From Mesorhizobium sp. CU3 (lineage in GTDB: Bacteria; Pseudomonadota; Alphaproteobacteria; Rhizobiales; Rhizobiaceae), in the NCBI RefSeq assembly GCF_006442965.1, contig NZ_VFWX01000001.1, positions 248,001 to 312,000 on the forward strand: a DNA stretch of 64,000 bases. The letters are read 5' to 3'. The notes under the pieces were generated by a model, which had not been told where the DNA came from, ran no database searches, and saw only the letters and a list, made by a program, of their open reading frames with translations. Both the position numbers and the translations under genes were made by a program. Positions 10,412 to 18,560 of the stretch are shown here, piece after piece; positions within the stretch are counted from its first letter, which is position 1, and every line of letters begins with the position of its first letter.

Positions 10412-11996
10412 CCAGGAATTTGATCAGCGCGTCACGGTCGGCCGCGGCGGCGCCGACGAAGCGGTCGCGCGCCTTCCGGCCCTCGCCGCCATGCCACAGG
10501 ATTGCCTCGGCAAGCGTGCGGGCACGTCCGTCATGCAGGTAGAATGTGTTGCCGTTGACCGTCGCGGTCAGCCCGATGCCCCAGAGCGGCGGCGTGCGCC
10601 ATTCGCTGCCCGTGGCTTCACCGACCCGTTGCCCGTCAGCCAGCCCTTCTCCCATATCGTGCAGCAGGAAGTCGGAATAAGGCCAGATCAATTGGAAGGC
10701 CTGTGCCTTATTGGGCGTGCCGCGCAGGGTGACGAATTTCGGCGTGTGGCAGGCAATGCAGCCCATTGCGTAAAACTGCTTCTTGCCGGCAAGGACATCC
10801 GGCTTGTCGAGGTCGCGGCGCGCCGGCACGGCCAGGTTCTGCGAATAGAAGGTGACGAGGTCCATCACCGGCGGCGGTGCTTCCGCCGCGCCGAGGCGCT
10901 GCTGCACGCCGTTCGGCAGGGAAAGGCACGCCTTCTCGGCCTCCGTGCAGTCGCCCCAGTGCTTCGGCATTTCCGGCGTCGAGATGCCGATGTCGCCGGC
11001 AAAGGCGTCGGCCGCCTGCTGGCGGATCGAGGCGGTCTGCGCCTTCCAGCCGAAGCGGCCGAGCGTCACCTTGCCGCTCAGCTCGTCGCGCACGATGTTG
11101 GGCCTGCCCGAAATACCATCGCCGTCGCGGTCGTCCGGATCGGCATGAGCCAGGATATCAGCCGGCGCGATCTGCTCGATCAGGCCTAGCCCGATCATCG
11201 GCGGCGTCAGCCGAGGCGACAGCGTGGTGCGCGGATCGAGCGGGCCGTAGCCGGGATTTTCGACGGAATAGGTTGGCTTGCGCAGCGAGGCGACTGTGCC
11301 GTCGCCAAGCGTCACCTTCTCTTCGGAATAGTCGACGCGCATGCGGCCTTCGCCCTTGAGGCCGGGAACCGCCAGTTCCTGCAGCTGCGTGCCGTAGACC
11401 GGATCGGGGAAGTTCAACGCCTGGTGGTCGTCGAGTGCCGCCTTTTCCTCGGCGCTGCTTGCGTCACGCGCGAGCCGCAGGAACATCGAGGTGGTGCCGG
11501 ATCCTTCCGGCGGACGTCCGCGGCCGTCCTTCAGATGGCAGTTCTGGCAGGCGCGCTCGTTGAACAGCGGGCCGAGGCCGTCGGAGGCCTGGGTCGAGGA
11601 CGGCGACGACACCCAGTTCTTGCGGAACAGCGCATTGCCGAGCTTGAAGGTGCCCTCTTCCTCGAAAGTGATGTTTGCCGAGGACTGCGAGAAGGCATCG
11701 CGGTTGACCTCCTTGCGCGAGGTGCTTGCGCCGCCCTGCATCAGCTCGAACGGTTCGGGCTTGGTGAAGTCGCTCGTTGGCTTGGTGACGGCCAACACCC
11801 GCGCCTGGTCTTTCGGCGTCAGATCGGTGCGGCTGGTCGGCAGCCCGGGGGGATCGCCGGCCCAAGCGGGCGTGGAAAGTGCGATCGCCAGAAAAAGCGA
11901 AGCCCCGCGACAGATCCTGGATCGCGGGCTCTTCAGGGATGGCAGGCCGCCAGTTGCGGCCCGCTTGCGGCGCGAAAAATCTACGGGGCGCCGCAT
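10401..11996 (-). CDS. Di-heme oxidoreductase, DUF1111 (thiol oxidoreductase-like) protein
   Basis: This 531-residue exported c-type cytochrome is related to the CcpA/MauG-like di-heme group. After an unusually long basic leader comes a signal-like segment, ASLFLAIALSTPAWAG. Two CxxCH heme sites are visible: ACQNCHLKDGRGRPP near residue 153 and MGCIACHTPKF near residue 415. The family segment GRFGWKAQTASIRQQAADAF and the C-terminal TPPLWGIGL...LHDGRARTLAEAILWHGGE are typical of DUF1111. These proteins are commonly found beside imelysins, and a role in periplasmic iron redox is inferred only. An AAGGAC ribosome-binding site precedes the ATG. Twelve bases separate it from bfr. Confidence 0.88.
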   Translation of the reverse strand: MRRPVDFSRRKRAATGGLPSLKSPRSRICRGASLFLAIALSTPAWAGDPPGLPTSRTDLTPKDQARVLAVTKPTSDFTKPEPFELMQGGASTSRKEVNRDAFSQSSANITFEEEGTFKLGNALFRKNWVSSPSSTQASDGLGPLFNERACQNCHLKDGRGRPPEGSGTTSMFLRLARDASSAEEKAALDDHQALNFPDPVYGTQLQELAVPGLKGEGRMRVDYSEEKVTLGDGTVASLRKPTYSVENPGYGPLDPRTTLSPRLTPPMIGLGLIEQIAPADILAHADPDDRDGDGISGRPNIVRDELSGKVTLGRFGWKAQTASIRQQAADAFAGDIGISTPEMPKHWGDCTEAEKACLSLPNGVQQRLGAAEAPPPVMDLVTFYSQNLAVPARRDLDKPDVLAGKKQFYAMGCIACHTPKFVTLRGTPNKAQAFQLIWPYSDFLLHDMGEGLADGQRVGEATGSEWRTPPLWGIGLTATVNGNTFYLHDGRARTLAEAILWHGGEGRKARDRFVGAAAADRDALIKFLESL

Positions 11997-12008
11997 GCCC
12001 GCATGTCC

Positions 12009-12494
12009 TTACTCCGCCTCGTTGGCCGAGTCGGCGTTGAGCTGGCCGTACTTTTCCTCGCCGATCGAGGCAAGCAGGTCGAGTTGCGTCTCCAGGAAAT
12101 CGATATGGCCTTCCTCGTCGGTCAAAAGCTCCTCGAACAGCTTCATCGAAACGAAATCGCCGGCGTCGTGGCAGATCTCGCGCGAGCGCTTGTAGGCGGT
12201 GCGGGCGTCATATTCGCCGGCAAGATCGGATTCCAGCACTTCCTTGACGTTCTGGCCGATGCGCAGCGGCGCCACGGACTGCAGGTTCGGATGACCTTCG
12301 AGGAAGATGATGCGGGCGATCAGCCGGTCGGCGTGATGCATCTCCTCGATCGATTCGGCCCGCTCCTTCTTGGCCAGCTTGGTGTAGCCCCAGTCCTCGA
12401 GCAGGCGATAGTGCACCCAGTACTGGTTGACGGCTCCAAGCTCCAGAAACAGAGCTTCGTTAAGCCGCTCGATGATCTGCGGTTCGCCTTTCAT
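12009..12494 (-). CDS. bfr: Bacterioferritin
   Basis: Bacterioferritin forms a 24-subunit heme-containing shell that oxidizes and stores iron in the cytoplasm. The 161-residue product keeps the ferroxidase ligands: Glu in [10 protein letters not shown], Glu and His in [11 protein letters not shown], Glu in SDLAGEYDA, and Glu and His in [12 protein letters not shown]. The heme-binding methionine (Met52 equivalent, in EEMHHAD) is also present. The start codon lies inside the 3' end of the preceding Bfd gene (35-base overlap), so the two are probably translationally coupled. The position under an Irr-type box upstream of the cluster suggests iron-dependent control. Confidence 0.97.
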   Translation of the reverse strand: MKGEPQIIERLNEALFLELGAVNQYWVHYRLLEDWGYTKLAKKERAESIEEMHHADRLIARIIFLEGHPNLQSVAPLRIGQNVKEVLESDLAGEYDARTAYKRSREICHDAGDFVSMKLFEELLTDEEGHIDFLETQLDLLASIGEEKYGQLNADSANEAE

Positions 12495-12771
12495 GGGTTC
12501 TGCTCCCGTATTGGACGCGCAAACCTCTCACGCGGTCCAGGTGTGAAACGATGTCCACGTCGCCCACCTCTGAGCGCGCGTGGTAGTTCTCGGTGACCCG
12601 AATGATCGTTTCCACCACATTTGGGAAGCAGCCGCAACAGCGACCACGCTTGCGCATCGCATGATAGACCTTCGCGGGCACGATCAGCTGCCATGGATCT
12701 TCATCCAGCAGGCCGACGATCGTCTGCTCGATCTCCTTTTCGGTAATGATGTTGCAATGGCAGATCAGCAT
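12460..12771 (-). CDS. bfd: Bacterioferritin-associated (2Fe-2S) ferredoxin
   Basis: This 103-residue Bfd-type protein delivers electrons to bacterioferritin for release of stored iron. The [2Fe-2S] ligands are visible as CHC at residues 4-6 and C-x2-C in [14 protein letters not shown] (residues 45-48). It is longer than the approximately 64-residue E. coli Bfd. The extra C-terminal tail ([21 protein letters not shown]) is partly encoded by bases shared with bfr and may have no function of its own. The gene lies between imelysin and bfr in the same direction. Confidence 0.9.
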   Translation of the reverse strand: MLICHCNIITEKEIEQTIVGLLDEDPWQLIVPAKVYHAMRKRGRCCGCFPNVVETIIRVTENYHARSEVGDVDIVSHLDRVRGLRVQYGSRTHERRTADHRAA

Positions 12772-12833
12772 TTGCTTGCTCTGGCTGGCGGCGCCGGTCC
12801 GGCGCCGCTTGGCTTGGTATTGGGCTCTACGGC

Positions 12834-14123
12834 CTATTTGAACACCTTGTCGGGCGCGTCGAGGCTATCGGAGCCTTCGAAGGCGATGGCGTTGAGCTTC
12901 AGCGTGCCGACGGCGCGCTCGATCGACTTGGTCTGGTCGACCAGCGCGTCGATCGCCGCCTGCACCGTGGCGTTGCCTTCAGTGTTGCCCTCGGCGATCT
13001 GCTGGTCATAGGCCTCGCCGGCCAGCGCGCGCGCCTTGATGGCTTCCATCTTGGCGACGGAGACATCGAGCTTGTCCGACAGTTCCTTGTCGATCGCCGG
13101 ATCGGCGGCCTTGACCATGTCGTGCACCGACGGACCCGCAACGACGGTGCCGTCGAGGCGCGTATAGCTGGCAACGTAGGCAGCGCGGATGCCGATCGCG
13201 TCATAGAGATGCGAGATATAGGTGTTGTCGGAGAAGCAGTCATGCTCCTCTTCCGGATCATGCAGCAGAAGGCCGAGCTTCATGCGCTCGCCTGCCAGTT
13301 CGCCATAGGACAGCGAGCCCATGCCGGTGAAGATGGTGGAGATGGCGGTGTTCGGCTCGCCATCGGTGAGGGCCTTGCGCGCAGCGCCGTCTTCCTTCCA
13401 GTTGCCGACCATTTCCTGCAGGTCGGAGACCAGGAGATCGCTCGCCGACTTAAGATATTCGGCGCGGCGGTCGCAATTGCCGTTGGTGCAGTTCTTGAGG
13501 TCGTAGTCGGTGTAGGGCCGCTCGCCGGCGCCCGGACCGGTGCCGTGCAGATCCTGGCCCCAGAGCAGGAATTCGATGGCGTGATAGCCGGTCGCGACAT
13601 TGGCCTCGACGCCGCCGGCCCCCTGCAGCGTGCCCGACAGGAATTCCGGCGTCAGCTTCGAGGCATCGACCTTCTTGCCGTTGATCTCGATTTCCTTGTT
13701 GGCAATGACATTGGCCGTATAGAGCGCGTTCTCGTCGGACTCGGTGCCGTAGCTCTTGGCGACATAGTCGATCAGCCCTTCGTCCAGCGGCCAGGAATTC
13801 ACCTTGCCTTCCCAGTCGTCGACGATCTTGTTGCCGAAGCGATAGACCTCAGTTTGCTGGTAGGGGATGCGCGCTGCCTTCCACGCCTCGCGCGCGGCGC
13901 TCAATGTGTCGGCCGAGGGGCTGGCGATGAGCGCGTCGACCGCCTTGTCCAGGGCCTGCGCCGTGGTCAGCGAATCCTCATATTTGGCCAGCGCGATATC
14001 GGCATAGGTCTTGATCACTGCCTTGGCGTCGGTCTCGGCTTTCGCCGGCAACACGAAAACCGCCGCCGTCAGTGCAGCCGTGGCGCAGATCGCAGCCAGC
14101 CTGCTGCCATTACGTGCCGTCAT
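12834..14123 (-). CDS. Imelysin-family (M75) periplasmic protein with intact HxxE motif
   Basis: This is a 429-residue exported imelysin. The start at 14123 gives a good signal peptide (SRLAAICATAALTAAVFVLP followed by AKAE) and has GGAG upstream. A longer frame to 14243 adds a leader with no signal character. The mature part contains GYHAIEFLLWGQD, the expected GxHxxE motif, plus helical segments typical of the family (AREAWKAARIPYQQTEVYRF). Related imelysins are iron-regulated and linked to ferrous or ferric iron acquisition in the periplasm. It is the first gene of the leftward iron cluster and would be read from the Irr-box region about 250 bases upstream. Confidence 0.9.
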   Translation of the reverse strand: MTARNGSRLAAICATAALTAAVFVLPAKAETDAKAVIKTYADIALAKYEDSLTTAQALDKAVDALIASPSADTLSAAREAWKAARIPYQQTEVYRFGNKIVDDWEGKVNSWPLDEGLIDYVAKSYGTESDENALYTANVIANKEIEINGKKVDASKLTPEFLSGTLQGAGGVEANVATGYHAIEFLLWGQDLHGTGPGAGERPYTDYDLKNCTNGNCDRRAEYLKSASDLLVSDLQEMVGNWKEDGAARKALTDGEPNTAISTIFTGMGSLSYGELAGERMKLGLLLHDPEEEHDCFSDNTYISHLYDAIGIRAAYVASYTRLDGTVVAGPSVHDMVKAADPAIDKELSDKLDVSVAKMEAIKARALAGEAYDQQIAEGNTEGNATVQAAIDALVDQTKSIERAVGTLKLNAIAFEGSDSLDAPDKVFK

Positions 14124-14375
14124 TATCTTTCTCCAGTTCCTTGGAAATTCAACAAAAGGCGCATGCGTCCACCGGCGCCGAGGCATGAACATGCCAGAAA
14201 AAATGGTGGCCGCGCCGATGCGCGGTTCGCGATAAAAAGTCATCCACTTGCCTCCAATCGAAAGGGTTCAAGGCCCAGACATCAAAGGAATGCGCTTTGC
14301 GCGCAGCTCTCCATAAAGCGATGGAGGGGCCGGAAGTCAACTGGTACGGCCGAGAAAATTCAATTGAAACAACAG

Positions 14376-14392
14376 TTTAGAATTATTCTAAA
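14376..14392. promoter_or_regulatory. Iron control element (ICE), probable Irr-binding site
   Basis: The 17 bases TTTAGAATTATTCTAAA form a perfect TTTAGAA-N3-TTCTAAA palindrome, which is the ICE consensus reported for Irr-regulated genes in Rhizobiales. It lies 253 bases upstream of the imelysin ATG at 14123 and heads the imelysin-bfd-bfr-DUF1111-imelysin-DUF1513 run. It could also act on the FAD reductase gene 270 bases away on the other strand. Whether Irr would activate or repress depends on promoter position, which is not known here. Confidence 0.85.
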
Positions 14393-14525
14393 CTACAACT
14401 ATCAACTTTAGAGCTGCTGCTTCCCATGGTGCTACGGTTGACAGGCGGCCATCCTGGGTGCGACCCGGGCAACGGTCCTTGCGGCGGCGGCAGACAATCG
14501 CCATCTCGCGCAAGAGCCTAGATTT

Positions 14526-14644
14526 CTAGAGCATGATGCCGAAAAGTGTGAGGCGGTTTTTTGGACGACACCATGCTCTATCTCTTTGATCTAGAGACGG
14601 ATTCAGATTTCAGGTCGAACCGACCTGAAATCATCCGGCTCTAA
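14526..14644. repeat. RIME-like intergenic double palindrome
   Basis: Two large inverted repeats stand side by side: TAGAGCATG...CATGCTCTA (14526-14580) and GATTTCAGGTCG...CGACCTGAAATC within 14600-14640. This two-palindrome layout and wording match the Rhizobium-specific intergenic mosaic elements described in rhizobia. It ends 17 bases before the FAD reductase start, so transcripts entering that gene from upstream would carry these hairpins. Confidence 0.8.
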
Positions 14645-14660
14645 GCAAAAAAGGATTGCG

Positions 14661-15914
14661 ATGACGAACGGGGTTGTGATTGTCGGTGCCGGTCATGCCG
14701 GCGTGCAGGCAGCCGCCAGCCTGCGCGAGGAGGGCTATGACGGCCCCGTCGTGTTGATCGGCGACGAGCAGGAACTGCCCTATCACAAGCCGCCTTTGTC
14801 CAAGACCTTCATCAAGGATGCCGAAGCCAAGCCGCAACCGTTGCGCGGCGAGGCTTTTTATACCGGCAACGCCATAGACTACCGCCCGGGCGTGTGGATC
14901 GACGGCATCGACGCCCGCGCGGGCCGGTTGACCATCGCCGGCGGCGCAACGCTCGGCTTCGACCGGCTGATCCTGGCGACCGGATCGCGGCCGCGCTTGC
15001 TCAAGCTCGACGGCACCGACCTTGCCGGCGTGGTCTCGCTGCGCTCGATCGCCGACGCACGGCTTATCCGCGAGCTCAGCGCACAGACCGAGGATGTCGT
15101 CATCCTCGGCGGCGGCTTCATCGGTCTGGAGATCGCGGCGACCTTGAGGGCCGCCGGCCGCAACGTCACCGTCGTCGAGGCCGTGGACCGGCTGCTCGGC
15201 CGCGCCGTCGCGCCGGTCATCGCCGCGCATGTGCGCCAGCGCCTGGAGGCGATCGGCGTGCGCATCCTGACCGGCACCACGGTCGCCCGCCTGGAGGGCG
15301 AAAACGGCCGTGTCTCGGCCGCGATCACCTCCACCGGCGAACGCCTGCCGGCGCAGATGGTGATCATCGGCATCGGCGTGGTGCCGAATGTCGAACTGGC
15401 GGAAGCCGCCGGTATCGCGATTGCCAACGGCATCCGTGTCGACCAGCATATGCGGAGCTCCATTCCCGAAATCCTCGCCATCGGCGACGCGGCTTCCTAC
15501 CGCCATTGGTTCACCGGCGGCGACGTGCGGCTGGAATCGGTGCAGAATGCCACCGACCAGGCGCGGCTGGCCGCGCGCACCATCCTCGGCCATGCCGAGC
15601 CTTTTGCGGCCGTGCCGTGGTTCTGGTCGGATATCGGCGACATGAAGCTGCAGATGGTCGGCCTGACGCAAGGCGGCGATCACCATGTGGTGCTCGGCGA
15701 TCCCGCCGAGAACAAGTTCTCGATCTACCACTATGCCGGCAACCGGCTGCTCGGCATCGAATCCGTCAACCGCCCGGCCGACCACATGCTCGGCCGCAAG
15801 ATGCTCGGCGCCGGATTCTCGCCGGCGCCGGAAACGGCAGCGGGCGGGCCGGATGCGCTGAAGGCGGCGCTTGCAGCCTTCAGTGAAAGCGAGCCGGTAA
15901 GAGCCGCTGGTTAA
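14661..15914 (+). CDS. FAD-dependent NAD(P)H ferredoxin/rubredoxin reductase-like oxidoreductase
   Basis: The 417-residue product belongs to the ferredoxin reductase group that includes rhodocoxin and putidaredoxin reductases. It has an N-terminal FAD-binding GxGxxG in VVIVGAGHAGVQAAASLREE, the active-site-adjacent motif LPYHKPPLSK, a second dinucleotide fold VVILGGGFIGLEIAATLRAAG near residue 150, the FAD-contact segment EILAIGDAAS, and the reductase C-terminal domain. Its electron partner, usually a [2Fe-2S] ferredoxin feeding a P450 or dioxygenase, is not adjacent, so the physiological system is unknown. The stop codon overlaps the gabT stop in a shared TTAA. Confidence 0.85.
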   Translation: MTNGVVIVGAGHAGVQAAASLREEGYDGPVVLIGDEQELPYHKPPLSKTFIKDAEAKPQPLRGEAFYTGNAIDYRPGVWIDGIDARAGRLTIAGGATLGFDRLILATGSRPRLLKLDGTDLAGVVSLRSIADARLIRELSAQTEDVVILGGGFIGLEIAATLRAAGRNVTVVEAVDRLLGRAVAPVIAAHVRQRLEAIGVRILTGTTVARLEGENGRVSAAITSTGERLPAQMVIIGIGVVPNVELAEAAGIAIANGIRVDQHMRSSIPEILAIGDAASYRHWFTGGDVRLESVQNATDQARLAARTILGHAEPFAAVPWFWSDIGDMKLQMVGLTQGGDHHVVLGDPAENKFSIYHYAGNRLLGIESVNRPADHMLGRKMLGAGFSPAPETAAGGPDALKAALAAFSESEPVRAAG

Positions 15915-17188
15915 GCCGCCCGCGCGTCGCGGATCGAGGTCTCCAGGATATCCAGCGCCTCATTCATGACGCCGTCCTGGATGGTGATCGGCGACAGGAA
16001 GCGGATGACGTTGCCGTAGACGCCGCAGGTGAGCAGGATCAGGCCCTTGTCGAGCGCCTTCAGCCTGACCGCATTGGCGAACTCGGCCGACGGCAGGCTC
16101 TTCTTCACATCGTTGAACTCGACGGCGTTCATGAAGCCCGGGCCGCGGATGTCGACGATCTCCGGCACGTCGTCGCGCAGCGATTCCAGCCGCTGCTTCA
16201 GCCTGGCGCCCAGCGTATTGGCGCGGTCGCAGAGCTTTTCCTCCTCGATGACGTCGAGCACGGCGTGCGCGGCGGCGACGCCGATCGGGCTGCCGCCATA
16301 GGTGCCGCCGAGGCCGCCGGGGCCGGGCGCATCCATGATCTCGGCGCGGCCGGTGACGGCCGACAGCGGGAAGCCGCCGGCAAGGCTCTTGGCCATGGTG
16401 GTGAGGTCGGGCGCCACGTCATGATGGTCCATGGCGAACATCTTGCCGGTACGGGCAAAGCCGGTCTGCACCTCGTCGGCGACGAGCAGGATGCCATATT
16501 GGTCGCAGATCTTGCGCAGGGCCGCCATGAAATCGCGCGGCGCCTCGTAGAAACCGCCCTCGCCCTGCACCGGCTCGACGATGATGGCGGCGACGCGGTT
16601 CGGATCGACATCGGCCTTGAACAGCTTGTCGAGCGCGGCGAGCGAGTCGGCGACCGAAACGCCATGCAGGGCGACCGGGAACGGCGCGTGGAAGACGTCG
16701 CCAGGCATGGCGCCGAAGCCGACCTTGTAGGGCACGACCTTGCCGGTCAGCGCCATGCCCATGAAGGTGCGGCCGTGGAAGCCGCCGGAAAAGGCGATGA
16801 CCGCCTGGCGGCCGGTGGCGTTGCGGGCGATCTTGATCGCGTTCTCGACCGCCTCGGCGCCGGTGGTGACGAAGACGGTCTTCTTCTCGAACTTGCCGGG
16901 CAGCATGCCGTTCAGGCGCTCGGCCAGCCGCACATAGCTTTCATAGGGCACGACCTGATGGCAGGTGTGGGTGAAGCGGTCGAGCTGCGCCTTGACCGCC
17001 TCGATCACCTTGGGGTGGCGATGGCCGGTGTTGACGACGGCGATGCCGGACGAAAAGTCAATGTAGCGGCGCCCCTCGACATCCCAGATTTCCGAATTCT
17101 CGGCGCGATCGGCATAGATCTGCGTCGTCATGCCGACGCCACGCGAGATCGACTGGTTCTTGCGTTCGGAAATCGCTGAATTCTTCAT
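15911..17188 (-). CDS. gabT: 4-aminobutyrate-2-oxoglutarate transaminase
   Basis: This PLP-dependent class III aminotransferase most likely converts 4-aminobutyrate to succinate semialdehyde. The 425-residue product has GAEAVENAIKIARNATGR (phosphate-binding region), FSGGFHGRTFMGMALTGK, DEVQTGFARTGKMFAMDHH, and the PLP lysine in LTTMAKSLAGGFPLSAVTGR. The start at 17188 (MKNSAISERK) is chosen because GAGGGA precedes it by about six bases. An in-frame ATG four codons earlier is possible. Close relatives act on 5-aminovalerate, so the substrate is not fully certain. It is convergent with the FAD reductase and no gabD lies beside it. Confidence 0.9.
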   Translation of the reverse strand: MKNSAISERKNQSISRGVGMTTQIYADRAENSEIWDVEGRRYIDFSSGIAVVNTGHRHPKVIEAVKAQLDRFTHTCHQVVPYESYVRLAERLNGMLPGKFEKKTVFVTTGAEAVENAIKIARNATGRQAVIAFSGGFHGRTFMGMALTGKVVPYKVGFGAMPGDVFHAPFPVALHGVSVADSLAALDKLFKADVDPNRVAAIIVEPVQGEGGFYEAPRDFMAALRKICDQYGILLVADEVQTGFARTGKMFAMDHHDVAPDLTTMAKSLAGGFPLSAVTGRAEIMDAPGPGGLGGTYGGSPIGVAAAHAVLDVIEEEKLCDRANTLGARLKQRLESLRDDVPEIVDIRGPGFMNAVEFNDVKKSLPSAEFANAVRLKALDKGLILLTCGVYGNVIRFLSPITIQDGVMNEALDILETSIRDARAA

Positions 17189-17423
17189 CTCATCCCTCAT
17201 CGGGCGCAGGGCCCGTTCCGTTTGATCACTTGTCTTCTGACCTTATTTCACGTTTTGCTCAAGTCGGCACCATGGCCCAGTCGATTGGGCCTGCCGGATG
17301 GCGCGGAACGATCTTAACCAGCAGAGCGGCACGCGTGCGAGAACGGTTTCCTTTTCGCCGGGATCGATTATCCTTGCCTCATCCGCGACCGCCGCCATTG
17401 GCCGGCGCGAACCGGGGGGAACC

Positions 17424-18560
17424 ATGAGCAGAAACGCTGCATCGTCCGCCTTGGCGCCGTCGCCGCTTCGCCCTTCGTCTCGTCCGCGTGTTTTGCTGAT
17501 CGCCTGCCTCGCCTCGGCGGCGCTACTCGTCGCCGGATGCCAGAAACAACAGGCGGCGGAAAAGAAGCTGCCGGTGATGGTGACGACGCAGAAAGTGGCG
17601 CTTGCCGACTATGCGCCGCGAACCTCGCTGACCGGCGTCATCGCCGCGCGCACGCTCAACAACCTCTCCTTCCGCGTCGGCGGCCGGGTCGCCGAAAGGC
17701 TGGTCGATGTCGGCCAGCATATCGACCAGGGCGAGGTGCTGGCGCGCATCGATCCGCAGGAGCAGCAATCGGACCTGCGCTCGGCGCAGGCCGACCTCGA
17801 TGCCGCGCAAGCGCAGTTGACGCAGGCCGCGGCTATCTATGAACGGCAAAAGACCCTGCTGGCCCGCGGCTTCACGACAAGGCGGGAGTTCGATACCGCC
17901 AACCAAACACTGAAGGTGGCTCAAGGCAGCCTTGATGCGGCGAAAAGCGCTTTGGCCAACGCCAAGGAAAACCTTTCCTATACCGAGCTCAAGGCTGGCG
18001 CCGCCGGCGTCATCACTGCGCGCCAGGTCGAGGCCGGACAGGTGGTGCAGGCGGCGCAGACTGTCTTCACCGTCGCCGAGGACGGCGACCGCGACGCCGT
18101 CTTCAACGTGCATGAAACGCTGGTGGTCCAGACGCCGCCTTCTCCGGCGGTAACAATCACGCTGCTTGGCGACCCGCAGATCAGGGCGGTCGGCAAGGTG
18201 CGCGAGATCTCGCCGGCGGTCGATACCGCCTCGGGATCGATCCGGGTCAAGATCGGCATAGCCGATACGCCGGCCGGGATGCCGCTGGGCGCGGCCGTCA
18301 TCGGCACGGTCAGCGCCCGGTCGGTGAAAGCGATCCTGTTGCCCTGGCAGGCGCTGACCTCGGCCGGCGGTAAGCCCGCCGTCTGGCTCGTCGATCCGTC
18401 AAGCAAGACGGTGACGTCGGCGCCTGTCGAAGTGCTTGCCTTCGATTCCGGCATCGTCGCCGTCGACAAGGGCTTGCAGGAGGGCCAGAGCGTCGTCACC
18501 GCGGGAGGGCAATTGCTCAGCCCCGGACAGACGGTCGAGATCGCGGGGGCCAGCCAATGA
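17424..18560 (+). CDS. RND efflux periplasmic adaptor lipoprotein (first of two)
   Basis: This is a 378-residue HlyD/AcrA-type membrane fusion protein. The start at 17424 has GGGGGA upstream, and the N-terminus is a lipoprotein signal with lipobox LLVAGC. It shows the usual order: barrel-sandwich half (RVGGRVAERLVDVGQHIDQGEVLARID), a long alpha-helical hairpin rich in Ala, Gln and Leu, the second lipoyl half (SYTELKAGAAGVITARQVEAGQVV) and a beta-barrel. It overlaps the next adaptor gene by four bases (ATGA), so both and the pump are one operon. Substrate cannot be predicted, and no regulator gene is adjacent. Confidence 0.92.
   Translation: MSRNAASSALAPSPLRPSSRPRVLLIACLASAALLVAGCQKQQAAEKKLPVMVTTQKVALADYAPRTSLTGVIAARTLNNLSFRVGGRVAERLVDVGQHIDQGEVLARIDPQEQQSDLRSAQADLDAAQAQLTQAAAIYERQKTLLARGFTTRREFDTANQTLKVAQGSLDAAKSALANAKENLSYTELKAGAAGVITARQVEAGQVVQAAQTVFTVAEDGDRDAVFNVHETLVVQTPPSPAVTITLLGDPQIRAVGKVREISPAVDTASGSIRVKIGIADTPAGMPLGAAVIGTVSARSVKAILLPWQALTSAGGKPAVWLVDPSSKTVTSAPVEVLAFDSGIVAVDKGLQEGQSVVTAGGQLLSPGQTVEIAGASQ

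Larger units (their letters stand above)
14124..14660. other. Divergent intergenic region between the iron cluster and the FAD reductase
   Basis: This 537-base spacer holds no convincing gene. It contains the exact ICE-type palindrome at 14376-14392 and a RIME-like double palindrome at 14526-14644, both listed separately. Bases 14375-14410 are distinctly AT-rich compared with the surroundings, as expected of a promoter. Small frames (for example 14149-14340 minus) have no recognizable features. Confidence 0.7.

Noticed and set aside
14149..14340. Small minus-strand frame (63 codons) just upstream of the first imelysin
   Set aside because: No recognizable motif, no convincing ribosome-binding site. 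It lies in the leader region between the Irr box and the imelysin start.
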